Below, piece by piece: positions 18,875-28,387 of a stretch of DNA of 64,000 nucleotides. The translations under genes were made by a program, and so were the position numbers. The first letter of the stretch is position 1, and each line of letters starts with the position of its first letter. The notes under the pieces were generated by a model. It did not search any database, was not told the origin of the DNA, and saw only the letters and a program-made list of their open reading frames with translations. This DNA is from Myxococcales bacterium (GTDB taxonomy: Bacteria > Myxococcota_A > UBA9160 > UBA4427): assembly GCA_012960035.1 (NCBI GenBank), contig DUBZ01000061.1, forward strand, positions 223,383 through 287,382, in the 5' to 3' direction.

Positions 18875-18892
18875 GTTTAACACCCGTTAAAC
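18875..18892 (+). promoter_or_regulatory. Perfect inverted repeat between pilX and pilY1
   Basis: GTTTAAC, ACCC loop, GTTAAAC: a perfect 7-bp stem in the 129-base gap between pilX and pilY1. GGCC on each side could extend it. No T-tract follows, so it is not a classical terminator. It could be an RNA-processing, attenuation or binding site that separates expression of the large pilY1 from the pilins. The structure is seen; the function is inference. Confidence 0.4.
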
Positions 18893-18962
18893 GGCCAGAC
18901 GCCGATCGGTTGTACTCGATGGGCGAAGTAGAACAGGCACAGAGAGTGGCATGGAGACGAAT

Positions 18963-21900
18963 ATGAATAAATTGAATCTTCGAATACGTTCGATGACGAT
19001 CATGAGCATTCTATTCATCGTGGGTGGCGCACTTCCCGGTGTGGCTGGGGATGAAGACATCTTCTCAGCCCAGGTCCCACCCAATGTCGTTCTCATGGTG
19101 GATAACTCGGGTTCGATGAACGCGGTGATGGAACACCCTTCTTTTGATTCCCAGACATTTGCCTACACATGTGAATTTATGTTGCCGACTGGCAACTTCA
19201 GCTCGTCGATCAACGATGACTTTGGTGTCTCGACGAGGTATGTCTGTCGATCTTCGGGCTGTCGCCTGGAGATTCGATCCGATGCGAGTGGTTGGACTGC
19301 CACTTCGGATTCGACTGATCACCCCGGCAACGGCTATGTGACGCGTACTTTCTGCGGCGAGACGAGACGACTCTATTCGGACGGTGTCAACGAAAGCGTC
19401 TATGGCAATCGGACCTGGTACTACTCTGAGTATGCGGAGTGGCTCTTTAGTATCGATGAGTCCGACGCAGCGACGCTGATCGGTCCAGCCGGCGAGCAAA
19501 GGACTGCCCCCCAAATAATTGCCGACATCGATCTCGCTGATAATGGCCAGAGCTATATCTCTGGCGACAATTTCGCGAAGTTCCAGATCACGCGAATCAC
19601 GGCAGCGCGTGAGATCGCTCGCGATGTGATTTACCAGACCAACAGTGATTGTCCTGCATTCATGGGAGACTGCGGCATCTATGAAGATCGCGTTCGCTTC
19701 GGGGTGGCGCAATTCCATCGACGCTCGCATGGCGGATTTATTCGTGCCGAGGTCGATTCCTATAGCTCGAACAAGAACCTGATTGACGCAGCGATTACAT
19801 CCCTGGATGCGCAGACCGGCACACCCCTCGGAGAGACTCTCTTCAAGCTCTATACCTACTTCATGCCGCGTACGACGTCGGATATGCCTTATGGTCAGAA
19901 TGGATCGACGCAGTTTCCTCGCTACCGGTACAACACCTCGAACGGTGACTACACTTCAACGAGTTCGAACTGGCCTAGTGATCCGGTGACCGAATCCTGT
20001 CAGAAGAACTTCGTGATCATGATCACGGATGGTGAGCCGACGAGCGACAATTTTGTGTCGAGTAGCAGCAGCGCGCAGGGCTGGTCCGACTTCGACCCGC
20101 GACTCATCGGCGACTATGCGCCGGACAATCCAGGAGATCCCGACATCGGGAGTGATTCGACCCCCGAGGTCGGCGACCCTCCATGGGGAAGCTCTGCTGG
20201 ATCCGGTTATCTCGATGACATCGCACTCTTCATGCAGGAAAACGATTGCCGACCGGACTATCCGAGTGAGACGAATCGGGTAGACGTCTATACCGTTGGA
20301 TTCGGAACTCTTGGTCCTGTCAACTCGCTGCTTCAGAAGACCGCCGACAACGGAAATGGTCTCTTCTTTTCCGGAAACCAGGCAGAGACGCTGACTCAGG
20401 CGCTTGTGAGTTCAGTCCAGGACATCATTTCGAAGTCCCAGGGCTTTTCCGCAGCAACGGTTCCTGCAGCTCGTACCTCGGACGGCGGCAATCTCTACAC
20501 GACGCTCTTCCAGCCGACGAGCGCTCGACCGTTCTGGCCGGGACTGCTTCGAAGCTACCAGATCACGGCCCAGGGCGAAATTCTGGATCGCAACGGCGAT
20601 TGCGCACTGACGAACCTGGTCGACCCGCTGCTATGCGCGGGAGGCACTTTCCTGCCGGAAGACGTGGCGCCCCCGTACTGGAACGCTTCGAACGAAATGC
20701 CCGACGCAAATGATCGGTACATGAGGATCTCACTTGCGGGCTCACCCGGACAGATCATTGCGGACTTCGACCATGGCATCTCGGCAGTGGATCTGGGTGG
20801 GAGCCTCGGATCGGTATCCGAGTATCCTCCAGCCGGCGGCATCACTTCAACCAACGACCTCGATGAGGGCATTGTGTCCTTTCTCGCGGGTTGTCAGTGG
20901 GGCTCGGGGTTGACATCGGGGGGCGTCGACGACTTCCTCGGTTGTGTCGATCGGACCCGTATCGTGAACGGGAACATTGAAGCGGATCGTCTTGGAGATA
21001 TCTTCCACTCGAATCCAGTGGTGGTCGGCCCGCCTAATAGTTTCATCCGAGAATCCTCGTACGCGCAATATGCTGAAGACTTGAGCTACGCACGTCGGGA
21101 TCGAATTATCGTGGCCGGCGCCAACGATGGATTCCTGCATGGCTTCAATGCGGGTGAATATCAGATTGGAACCGGCACCTATGACGAGGGAACAGGCGAG
21201 GAGATCTTCGCCTTCATGCCCTGGGGCGCGCGAGCCAAGGTCATGGATCTGGCCAAGGATGATGCGACGCTGCATCCGCTCACGGTCGATGGTTCGCCTG
21301 CGGTTGCCGATGTCTGGATCGACAGCAATAGCGATCCCAGTGATGCGAAGACGGCGAGCGAATGGAAGACCGTTCTCGTGACGGGTATGCGCGAAGGTGC
21401 GGAACATTATCTGGCCATGGATATGAGCGACCCCGAGGCCAGCGGATATCCCGGGTACATGTGGGAATTCCCGCTCGAGAGCGACAGTGCTTGGCGCTCC
21501 TATATCGCCGAAACCTGGTCACAGCCCGTGATCACGCGAGTGCGTTTGGAAACAGGCAGTGGTGATGTGAAAGAAGTCTGGGTCGCGATCGTCGGCTTCG
21601 GATATGACGCATCGAGTGATCCAAATAATACGGTTCTCTACAACGCGGCCAGCACGAAGGGTCGTGGCATCATGATGATCGACATAGACACCGGCCGGCC
21701 GGTTGCAGCGCGCAAGTTTGGTACAACTGCTACGGGCGATGTCAGTGACATGCTCTATGCGATCCCGTCCAGCCCGGCGGTTCTTGACTACAACCAGGAT
21801 GGTTTTGCGGATGTCATCTATATCGGCGACTTGGGCGGCCATGTCTGGAAGTGGGTGATCCGAGCCAACGGCACAGCGAACGCTTCGGACGCGCTGCTCT

Positions 21901-22604
21901 ATCAGCCTAACTGGCCCTTCCGGAAATTCTTTGATGATGATCCGTCAAGATCCGCCGTCGCTCATGCTCGAAGCTTCTACTTTGCGCCGAGTGCGACGTT
22001 GGTCAGCGGAATCCTGCATCTTGGCTTCGGTTCGGGTGAACGCTCCGATCTCAATTGTTCGAGCACACTCAACGGGTGCAATCTTCTGAATCGGTTCTAC
22101 ATCGTGAAAGACCGAGACGTCTGGGACACTGGATCGCTTTCCGAGATCGACGGTCGCGAATACACAACGGGTGATCTCACCGACACGACCCCCTTCGAGG
22201 GTGATTGCCCGAGCGTCCAGCCCCAAGGGTTCTTCTTCGAGGTTGCCGATGGAGAGAAGTTCGTCACGAATAGTGAAATCTTCAATTCATTCTTCTTTAT
22301 TTCAACTTATCGGCCGGACCTGAGTAATCAATGTGAGCCAGCGGGACTCGCGACGCTCTATGGATTCCTTGCGAAGTGCGGGCAGGGCGCCTTTGGCCCG
22401 CCAAGTCCATTGAGCCCGATCGCGGGTACAGATCGTAGCGAGGGCCTCGGCAAGGGTATGCCGACGGACGCGAGACTTTCTATCGCACCGGGTGAAGGCG
22501 GCAATCGACTTATCATCAGTAAACAGGATGGAGAGTTGATCAACATCGACAGCGGAAAATCTGATTCGGAGCACGGCACGCTTTATTGGCGCGAGCTGGA
22601 TTGA
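18963..22604 (+). CDS. pilY1: Type IV pilus tip adhesin/assembly factor PilY1
   Basis: About 1213 residues from the ATG at 18963, which has GGAG six bases upstream; the in-frame ATG at 18951 is the alternative. Signal peptide MTIMSILFIVGGALPGVAG, then a von Willebrand A-like domain with MIDAS motif VVLMVDNSGSM and NFVIMITDGEPTSD. The C-terminal half (about 650-1150) is the PilC/PilY1 beta-propeller (IIVAGANDGFLHGFN, DVWIDSNSD) with the calcium-binding loop DYNQDGFADVIYIGDLGG. PilY1 caps the pilus, opposes retraction in a calcium-dependent way and takes part in surface sensing. It follows pilX in the canonical order. Confidence 0.93.
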   Translation: MNKLNLRIRSMTIMSILFIVGGALPGVAGDEDIFSAQVPPNVVLMVDNSGSMNAVMEHPSFDSQTFAYTCEFMLPTGNFSSSINDDFGVSTRYVCRSSGCRLEIRSDASGWTATSDSTDHPGNGYVTRTFCGETRRLYSDGVNESVYGNRTWYYSEYAEWLFSIDESDAATLIGPAGEQRTAPQIIADIDLADNGQSYISGDNFAKFQITRITAAREIARDVIYQTNSDCPAFMGDCGIYEDRVRFGVAQFHRRSHGGFIRAEVDSYSSNKNLIDAAITSLDAQTGTPLGETLFKLYTYFMPRTTSDMPYGQNGSTQFPRYRYNTSNGDYTSTSSNWPSDPVTESCQKNFVIMITDGEPTSDNFVSSSSSAQGWSDFDPRLIGDYAPDNPGDPDIGSDSTPEVGDPPWGSSAGSGYLDDIALFMQENDCRPDYPSETNRVDVYTVGFGTLGPVNSLLQKTADNGNGLFFSGNQAETLTQALVSSVQDIISKSQGFSAATVPAARTSDGGNLYTTLFQPTSARPFWPGLLRSYQITAQGEILDRNGDCALTNLVDPLLCAGGTFLPEDVAPPYWNASNEMPDANDRYMRISLAGSPGQIIADFDHGISAVDLGGSLGSVSEYPPAGGITSTNDLDEGIVSFLAGCQWGSGLTSGGVDDFLGCVDRTRIVNGNIEADRLGDIFHSNPVVVGPPNSFIRESSYAQYAEDLSYARRDRIIVAGANDGFLHGFNAGEYQIGTGTYDEGTGEEIFAFMPWGARAKVMDLAKDDATLHPLTVDGSPAVADVWIDSNSDPSDAKTASEWKTVLVTGMREGAEHYLAMDMSDPEASGYPGYMWEFPLESDSAWRSYIAETWSQPVITRVRLETGSGDVKEVWVAIVGFGYDASSDPNNTVLYNAASTKGRGIMMIDIDTGRPVAARKFGTTATGDVSDMLYAIPSSPAVLDYNQDGFADVIYIGDLGGHVWKWVIRANGTANASDALLYQPNWPFRKFFDDDPSRSAVAHARSFYFAPSATLVSGILHLGFGSGERSDLNCSSTLNGCNLLNRFYIVKDRDVWDTGSLSEIDGREYTTGDLTDTTPFEGDCPSVQPQGFFFEVADGEKFVTNSEIFNSFFFISTYRPDLSNQCEPAGLATLYGFLAKCGQGAFGPPSPLSPIAGTDRSEGLGKGMPTDARLSIAPGEGGNRLIISKQDGELINIDSGKSDSEHGTLYWRELD

Positions 22605-22708
22605 GTAGGCCATCTCGGCAGAGCGACCTCGGCGCGAATGGCCTGGGTCGCCCGTGACCGTGTCCGAGCTGGACGGATAGATCATGAATGATTGACGAGG
22701 AGTTGAGC

Positions 22709-23083
22709 ATGACGAATGGAATTCAGACAGGCCGAAGGTTGTTTGTGGCGCTTACGGCTCTGGTGTTTTGCTTCGCGGTTGCGTCGAATGCGATTGCGCG
22801 AGGCGGGCAACGCGGGAACAGTGGCGCGAGCTACACCGAGCAAGAAGTGATCGATGAAGTGAACGTCGCTGGGCAGACTGTGACGATCGCCGGGGAGACA
22901 TATCGGGTTTCTGACTCGAGTCGGCTCTTCGACGAACGGGGCGGTCGAATTAGGCTCTTTGAACTGAACGGCAGCGCGGGTTCGAGCGATGGCGACATGG
23001 TCGAATTTACCGTGCGCCGCAGTGATGACGGAAGACGCAATGAGATTCGACGTCTGGCGGTCATTGCGGGTGATTTCGAGTAG
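22709..23083 (+). CDS. Small secreted protein, PilY2-like by position and pattern
   Basis: About 124 residues from the ATG at 22709 with GAGGAG upstream. Signal peptide RLFVALTALVFCFAVASNAIA, then a compact beta-rich region: VNVAGQTVTIAGETYRVSDS, DMVEFTVRRSDDGR. In Pseudomonas, pilY1 is followed by pilY2, a secreted protein of similar size with a like strand pattern of set value, loop and default state. I call this PilY2-like from position, size and pattern; sequence identity was not tested. The next gene begins directly after its stop. Confidence 0.5.
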   Translation: MTNGIQTGRRLFVALTALVFCFAVASNAIARGGQRGNSGASYTEQEVIDEVNVAGQTVTIAGETYRVSDSSRLFDERGGRIRLFELNGSAGSSDGDMVEFTVRRSDDGRRNEIRRLAVIAGDFE

Positions 23084-24157
23084 ATGGCAACGACAGTGGG
23101 GGGGACGATGGCAGCGAGAATCAGCAACCTGGGAACGGGGAGTCGTCCTGCAGCAACGATCGATCGTGCCAAACGTGCCAGAAGAGCTGGCTTGATTGGC
23201 TGGATGGGTCTGATCGTCTTGATATTGGCGGTTGGCTGCGGGGATGATTCACACGAGTCAGTGGGCCCACGTTCGATGCTTCAATCCGGGACTTCGGACT
23301 CGGCCGCGGCGACTGGCCCCAACCGCGCGCCGACAATTGAAGCGGTGGTGACGCATCCAGTTCGGCCGATGCCAGGTCGAAAGGTCCAGGTCACGGCACG
23401 CGTCTCCGATCTGGACGACGATCCCATCGAGATCACCTATCAATGGCGGACTCGAAGTGGGCGAGTGCTCGGAGAAGGGCGCGTCTTCGACACCACCGGG
23501 CTTGGCCCCGGCAGTCGACTCGAAGTCAGCATTTCGGCGACCGATCAGAAGGCGACGAGTCCAGCGACCGTTCATTCATTTCAATTGGCGGAACGCGCTT
23601 CATCCATTGGGCTGGTCGTGATCGACGCGTCCAACGGGACGAAGCCAGGCGTGACACTCAAGGGTGTCGTCGAATTCAGCGATGTCCAATCGGGTCGCGT
23701 CGAGGCCGATCTCGAATGGACGGTGAATGGCGAAGTCGTCGGAACGGATGACGAACTTCTGACTGGGCGATTTGTTCCTGGAGACATCGTGATCTTGCGT
23801 GCGCGGCTAGCCAATGTCGCGCGGCCGGGAAGGTCGATTTCGAGTCCACCGATCACGCTCTCGCGCGGCGAGGCACCGAGGATCTCGTCGAAGCCGCTCT
23901 CGGGAATCGAAGGGGGACTCTTCCGCTATCAGATCCGCGCGGCAAGCGATGAGTCCGATGCAGAGCTGACCTACGCACTTCTATCGGGTCCCGACGGAAT
24001 GCGTGTCGACGCGAAGACCGGAATCGTTCAGTGGCGACCGACGACGGAGCAAAGGGGGCGCTTCGAAATCGAGGTCAGCGCCACAGATCAGTGGGGGAGC
24101 GGAGTGGGGCAGTCGTTTGCGATTGATGCCGCTGCTCCGCCCGCAAGTCCTCGCTAG
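23084..24157 (+). CDS. Lipoprotein with Ig-like/cadherin-type repeats
   Basis: Up to 357 residues; the ATG at 23108, behind a run of seven G, is an attractive alternative start. An N-terminal hydrophobic segment ends in lipobox LAVGC, so it is a predicted lipoprotein. Three beta-sandwich-like regions follow: one near residues 85-170 (RVSDLDDDPIEITYQWRTRS), one near 170-265, and a C-terminal putative Ig domain with the signature VDAKTGIVQWRPTTEQRGRF and VSATDQWG. Such domains mediate adhesion or scaffolding in the periplasm or at the surface. It follows the pilus genes without gap and may belong to their operon. Confidence 0.7.
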   Translation: MATTVGGTMAARISNLGTGSRPAATIDRAKRARRAGLIGWMGLIVLILAVGCGDDSHESVGPRSMLQSGTSDSAAATGPNRAPTIEAVVTHPVRPMPGRKVQVTARVSDLDDDPIEITYQWRTRSGRVLGEGRVFDTTGLGPGSRLEVSISATDQKATSPATVHSFQLAERASSIGLVVIDASNGTKPGVTLKGVVEFSDVQSGRVEADLEWTVNGEVVGTDDELLTGRFVPGDIVILRARLANVARPGRSISSPPITLSRGEAPRISSKPLSGIEGGLFRYQIRAASDESDAELTYALLSGPDGMRVDAKTGIVQWRPTTEQRGRFEIEVSATDQWGSGVGQSFAIDAAAPPASPR

Positions 24158-24275
24158 TTCGGGCCCGGGCGAGCCGAGCTTGCTCAAGGGTTTACCCGAT
24201 GAGTCTGGGATGTTGAATGTGGATAGAGAGAATACGAATCGGCGTATAGCTGATCAGATGGAGACACGTTCGTAG

Positions 24276-27131
24276 ATGGACTCGCAATCAGGGATGATGA
24301 ATCTGTCGCTGCTGATGAGCGCGACGTGCCTTACGCTGCTGGTCCTGTCGTCCTGGAGTCTACGGACGACTTCGATCGGACGAAGCTTCCTCGCCTTCAT
24401 TCTCGTCGCCGACTACTCAGCGATATTCCGGCTCAGCGCTGCTCAAAGCGTGCTTGGGGAAGAGGCTTCGGGCCTACTACTCATGGCTTTCGACCTCGTG
24501 ATGAGCGCAACAATTCTTCGACTGGCCTGCCAGATTGCAAATGACTCAGCGAAGCTAGGCATCGCGATCGAGGCGCTTCTCGTGGGGATTCCCGCAGCGG
24601 TTTTGCTGTCGGGTGATGCCATCATGGCTTCCCTGTGGTCGGCGTGTGCGTTCGGGTTCGCCGGTGTTCAAGTCACGCAAATGCCCCATCGTAGTTGGGA
24701 TGGGTTTCGAATGGCACTCAATACGGTGAGTGCGCTGATTCTGTTTCCGGCTCTGTTCTCACTCGCAAGTATCGCGGGCGCGCCGGCAAGCCTGACTTCG
24801 CCAGCGACAACAATATCTTCGACGATTCTGGCGATTGGACTTTTTCTATGCCTGCCGCGATTGGGGTTTTTGTCCTCGGACCGCGTGCGTCACGGCTCGG
24901 TCATCGAGGCGATGTGTGATGGCGTGCTCGTGGTCGACATGAATGACCGCCTAGTCGAATTCAATGAAGCGGCGCGCGAAATTCTTGAACTGGATGAAGA
25001 TTCTTTGTCCTTGCGACATCTGGCTGATGTACTGGCTCACCATTGCGACCTTGTCGAGCTTTTCAGCGGTGCAATCGACGGCCAGAGCGTCTACTCGATC
25101 GTTCAAGACAGCGAGCCAGCGGAGGAAAAGACCTACGACCTTCGGCTGAGCGCGCTCTATGATTCGACCGGTTCGATCCGCAGTCGTGTGATGGTTCTGC
25201 GCGACATTTCAGACCGAATAGCGATTGAAGAGGAGAGCCGTCGTCAATCTCGTCATGTTAGGATTGTCCACGAAGTCTCCGCTGCCGTTCATGAGGCGAA
25301 TACGATTGAAGGGGGCCTGGAAGCGGCCTTGTCTTTGATCGCCAGGGCGATGAACTATTCATTGGGTCATTTTCTTCGAGCCGGAGACGCAGCTGGCAAC
25401 GGGCACCTGGTGGCTTCGGGAATCGTCTACACCGGTGATCGAGAAGGCGCCGATTCGATCTCGAGTGATCGGGATCTGGCCGACACGCTGTCGGGTGCGG
25501 ATCCGTTCGCGGACGGTGAACATGCCAGCGCGTCGCGGGCTGTCGTCGATCCACGCGGTGTCCATTGGTGGAAGGAATTCGGCGGCCATCCCGTCCTCAC
25601 CTTGCCTCTTATGATCGGTCCCCGGCTTTATGGCGTCTTCGAGTTCTTTGACTCGGAACGAGCTGAGGTCGCGGATTCGACGAGCGAGATGCTCGAGCAT
25701 ATTGGTGAGTTGATTGGCCGAGCGGTCGAGCGAAAACTCGTGCAGGAAAAGATTCGACGTCTCGCCTTTCGAGATGATCTCACCGGTCTGCCGAATCGCC
25801 AGCGCTTCAATCATCTACTGAATAAGGCAGTGGCGCTCTCGAAACGGGCGGACCGTAAGATTGCGCTGCTTTTCATGGATCTGGATGGTTTTAAAAAGGT
25901 CAATGACACCCTTGGGCATCAGGTCGGAGATCGCCTCCTGGCCGAAGTCGCGAGTCGCTTTTCCGAAGTGGTTCGGGTGAGCGATCATGCTGGGCGCCAA
26001 CACGGAAGCGATCCCAGGGCCTCCATCTCGCGGCTCGGTGGCGACGAATTCACACTTCTGTTGACCGAGCTTCAAGATCCGGCGGCCGCCGCCCTCGTCG
26101 CCTCAAGACTTCTTGCGACGCTCGAGAGTCCGATTCTACTGAACGGACAGGAACTCTTCATGAGCACGTCGATCGGAATCGCCGTCTACCCCGATGACGG
26201 GACAGATTCCGAAAGCTTGCTACGCAATGCCGATGCGGCCATGTATTTCGCAAAGGGGAGAGGGCGCAACGGTTACCAGTTCTATTCGGACGAAATGAAT
26301 CCGTCTCGCGCAACGGCCATCAAAATCGAGTCTCGCCTTCGCGGTGCGGTCGAGCGCGATGAGTTCGAGGTTTATTACCAGCCGATTCTGGATGCCGAGA
26401 GCGGTGCCATCGTTGCGGCGGAAGCATTGCTTCGTTGGCCCGACGAGGAGCGGGGTTTCATTCCACCCGACGAGTTCATCCCGGTGGCGGAGGAGACGGG
26501 CATCATTGTGAGTCTTGGGCGTTGGGTCTTGCGCGAGGCCTGCGGCCAAGCGCAACGATGGCGAGATGAGTTGGGGATTTCGCTTCGAATCGGAGTCAAC
26601 GTGTCCGGCTATCAGATTCGCGAGCCCGGAATGCTCGATATGGTGCGTAGCGCTCTGGACGACTCCGGGGTCTGTCCGGACCAGGTCGAACTCGAGATCA
26701 CGGAATCGACCATCATGCAGGACGATGCACTCACTGTTGCGACACTGCGTGAACTGAAAGAACTCGGGGTCGGACTTGCGCTCGATGACTTCGGGACCGG
26801 CTATTCATCTCTCTCGTATCTACGGCGGTTTACGATCGATCGCGTCAAGATAGACCGTTCATTTGTCAGCGAGTTGACCGTCAATTCCGATGACGCGTCA
26901 CTGACGGGCGCCATCATTGCCATGGCCCACGGATTGCGGCTGAAGGTCGTGGCGGAGGGCGTCGAGACTGAGGGGCAGGCGCTCTTCCTCCAGCAGCGGG
27001 GTTGTGACGAGCTGCAGGGTTATCTCTTTGGTCGGCCCTGTCCGGCCGTCGAGTTCGAGGATTTGCTTCGGGCGAAGCCCCGGAGTTTCGAAGATTTAGA
27101 AGAAGTGAAGGAAGACGGCATTCGGGGCTGA
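24276..27131 (+). CDS. Membrane GGDEF-EAL cyclic-di-GMP enzyme with PAS and GAF domains
   Basis: Protein of 951 residues. Residues 1-205 form about seven hydrophobic helices (MASE-like sensor), then PAS (about 206-313), GAF (about 328-485), GGDEF (about 498-668) with intact SRLGGDEFTLLL but no RxxD inhibitory site at the usual place, and EAL (from about 685). The EAL domain has EALLRW, GVNVSGYQ, LEITESTIM, LDDFGTGYSSLSYL, VKIDRSF and AEGVETEGQ, so phosphodiesterase residues are complete. It may both make and degrade cyclic-di-GMP. It follows the pilus cluster by 118 bases on the same strand, suggesting surface-linked signalling. Confidence 0.92.
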   Translation: MDSQSGMMNLSLLMSATCLTLLVLSSWSLRTTSIGRSFLAFILVADYSAIFRLSAAQSVLGEEASGLLLMAFDLVMSATILRLACQIANDSAKLGIAIEALLVGIPAAVLLSGDAIMASLWSACAFGFAGVQVTQMPHRSWDGFRMALNTVSALILFPALFSLASIAGAPASLTSPATTISSTILAIGLFLCLPRLGFLSSDRVRHGSVIEAMCDGVLVVDMNDRLVEFNEAAREILELDEDSLSLRHLADVLAHHCDLVELFSGAIDGQSVYSIVQDSEPAEEKTYDLRLSALYDSTGSIRSRVMVLRDISDRIAIEEESRRQSRHVRIVHEVSAAVHEANTIEGGLEAALSLIARAMNYSLGHFLRAGDAAGNGHLVASGIVYTGDREGADSISSDRDLADTLSGADPFADGEHASASRAVVDPRGVHWWKEFGGHPVLTLPLMIGPRLYGVFEFFDSERAEVADSTSEMLEHIGELIGRAVERKLVQEKIRRLAFRDDLTGLPNRQRFNHLLNKAVALSKRADRKIALLFMDLDGFKKVNDTLGHQVGDRLLAEVASRFSEVVRVSDHAGRQHGSDPRASISRLGGDEFTLLLTELQDPAAAALVASRLLATLESPILLNGQELFMSTSIGIAVYPDDGTDSESLLRNADAAMYFAKGRGRNGYQFYSDEMNPSRATAIKIESRLRGAVERDEFEVYYQPILDAESGAIVAAEALLRWPDEERGFIPPDEFIPVAEETGIIVSLGRWVLREACGQAQRWRDELGISLRIGVNVSGYQIREPGMLDMVRSALDDSGVCPDQVELEITESTIMQDDALTVATLRELKELGVGLALDDFGTGYSSLSYLRRFTIDRVKIDRSFVSELTVNSDDASLTGAIIAMAHGLRLKVVAEGVETEGQALFLQQRGCDELQGYLFGRPCPAVEFEDLLRAKPRSFEDLEEVKEDGIRG

Positions 27132-27190
27132 ATCGTCTTCGTTGGCTCGTTATGCTGCCGATGAATTCAAGACCTGGGTGCACGTTTTTC

Positions 27191-28279
27191 ATGACGCCGA
27201 CATCATCGAAGCCGTCTGACTCGCTGGGGTCGATCGAGATCATTCGACCCGACGACTGGCATCTTCATCTTCGCGAGGGTGAGATGCTGGCTCGGGTCTT
27301 GCCCTACACGGCGCTGCAATTTGCCCGCGCAGTCGTGATGCCGAATCTCGATCCGCCCATCCAAACGGTTGCCGATGCAGCTCGCTACCGAGAGGAGATC
27401 CTGGCGGCCTTGCCAGCGTCCTCTGAGTTCGAGCCGTTGATGACTCTTTATCTGACGAATTCGACGACGGTCGATGAGATCGTTGCCGCTGCGCAATCGC
27501 CCTTCGTCGTCGGTGTGAAGTTCTATCCGATGGGCGCGACGACGAATTCCGCGCACGGTGTAGACGGACTTTCAGGTCTCGTGCCGGTACTCGAGTGCCT
27601 TGAAAGAACGGGGCTCCCGCTGCTCGTCCATGGAGAATCGACTTCGAAGACCTGTGATGTCTTTGATCGAGAGCGGGTCTTTCTGAACCAAACGCTTCGT
27701 CCGATGATCGAAGACTTCGAGGGGCTGCGCGTGGTCTTCGAACACATCACGACCGAAGAGGCGGCGGCATTTGTTTCGGAATCGCCGGAGCGCATCGCGG
27801 CCACTATTACGCCGCAGCATCTGCTTTTGAATCGCAATGCGATCTTCGAAGGGGGTCTCCGGCCTCATCACTATTGCCTTCCAGTCTTGAAGCGGGAGCG
27901 TGACCGTGAAGCGCTCGTGGCGGCGGCGACCGGGGGAGGGCCGAGCTTCTTCCTCGGAACGGACAGTGCACCCCACCAGCGAACAAAGAAGGAATCGGCG
28001 TGTGGGTGTGCTGGGATCTTCAGCGCGCCGGTTGCCATCGAGGCGTATGCCGAGGCCTTTCATCGGGCGGGAGCGATCGCGAAACTCGAGGCGTTCGCAA
28101 GCTTCCACGGCCCTGACTACTACCGGCGGCCGCGTAATACGGATCGGATTCGGCTCGATCGTAGCGAATGGAAAGGTCCCGACAGCGTTGGGACGGGGGA
28201 TGACGCCGTCGAAGTCTTCTGGCGCGAGCAGTCCTTTCAGTACCGACTCACAGAACCCGACGGCGCCGCGCAGACCTGA
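27191..28279 (+). CDS. pyrC: Dihydroorotase (class II)
   Basis: Amidohydrolase of pyrimidine synthesis, closing carbamoyl-aspartate to dihydroorotate. About 362 residues from the ATG at 27191; an upstream ATG at 27152 would add 13 residues and neither has a strong ribosome site. Metal ligands and active-site blocks are visible: DDWHLHLREG, the carbamylated-lysine block VVGVKFYPMGATTNS, LLVHGES, VVFEHITT and FFLGTDSAPH. Length and motifs match the E. coli PyrC type rather than the class I PyrC/PyrX pair. It stands alone here. Confidence 0.94.
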   Translation: MTPTSSKPSDSLGSIEIIRPDDWHLHLREGEMLARVLPYTALQFARAVVMPNLDPPIQTVADAARYREEILAALPASSEFEPLMTLYLTNSTTVDEIVAAAQSPFVVGVKFYPMGATTNSAHGVDGLSGLVPVLECLERTGLPLLVHGESTSKTCDVFDRERVFLNQTLRPMIEDFEGLRVVFEHITTEEAAAFVSESPERIAATITPQHLLLNRNAIFEGGLRPHHYCLPVLKRERDREALVAAATGGGPSFFLGTDSAPHQRTKKESACGCAGIFSAPVAIEAYAEAFHRAGAIAKLEAFASFHGPDYYRRPRNTDRIRLDRSEWKGPDSVGTGDDAVEVFWREQSFQYRLTEPDGAAQT

Positions 28280-28387
28280 GTGAATCCCCCATTCGTCGCC
28301 CCGGCTGGTCTCCGAGTAGGCGGGAACGTGATAGGCTGAGGTTTCAGGCAGTAGGGGCCGCAAACCGCGGCCCGGCAGACGTGGACG

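Noticed and set aside
18963..22604. PQQ-dependent dehydrogenase, given the beta-propeller and nearby pqq genes
   Set aside because: The VWA/MIDAS start, pilus context and EF-hand-like loop identify PilY1; its propeller lacks the dehydrogenase cofactor residues.
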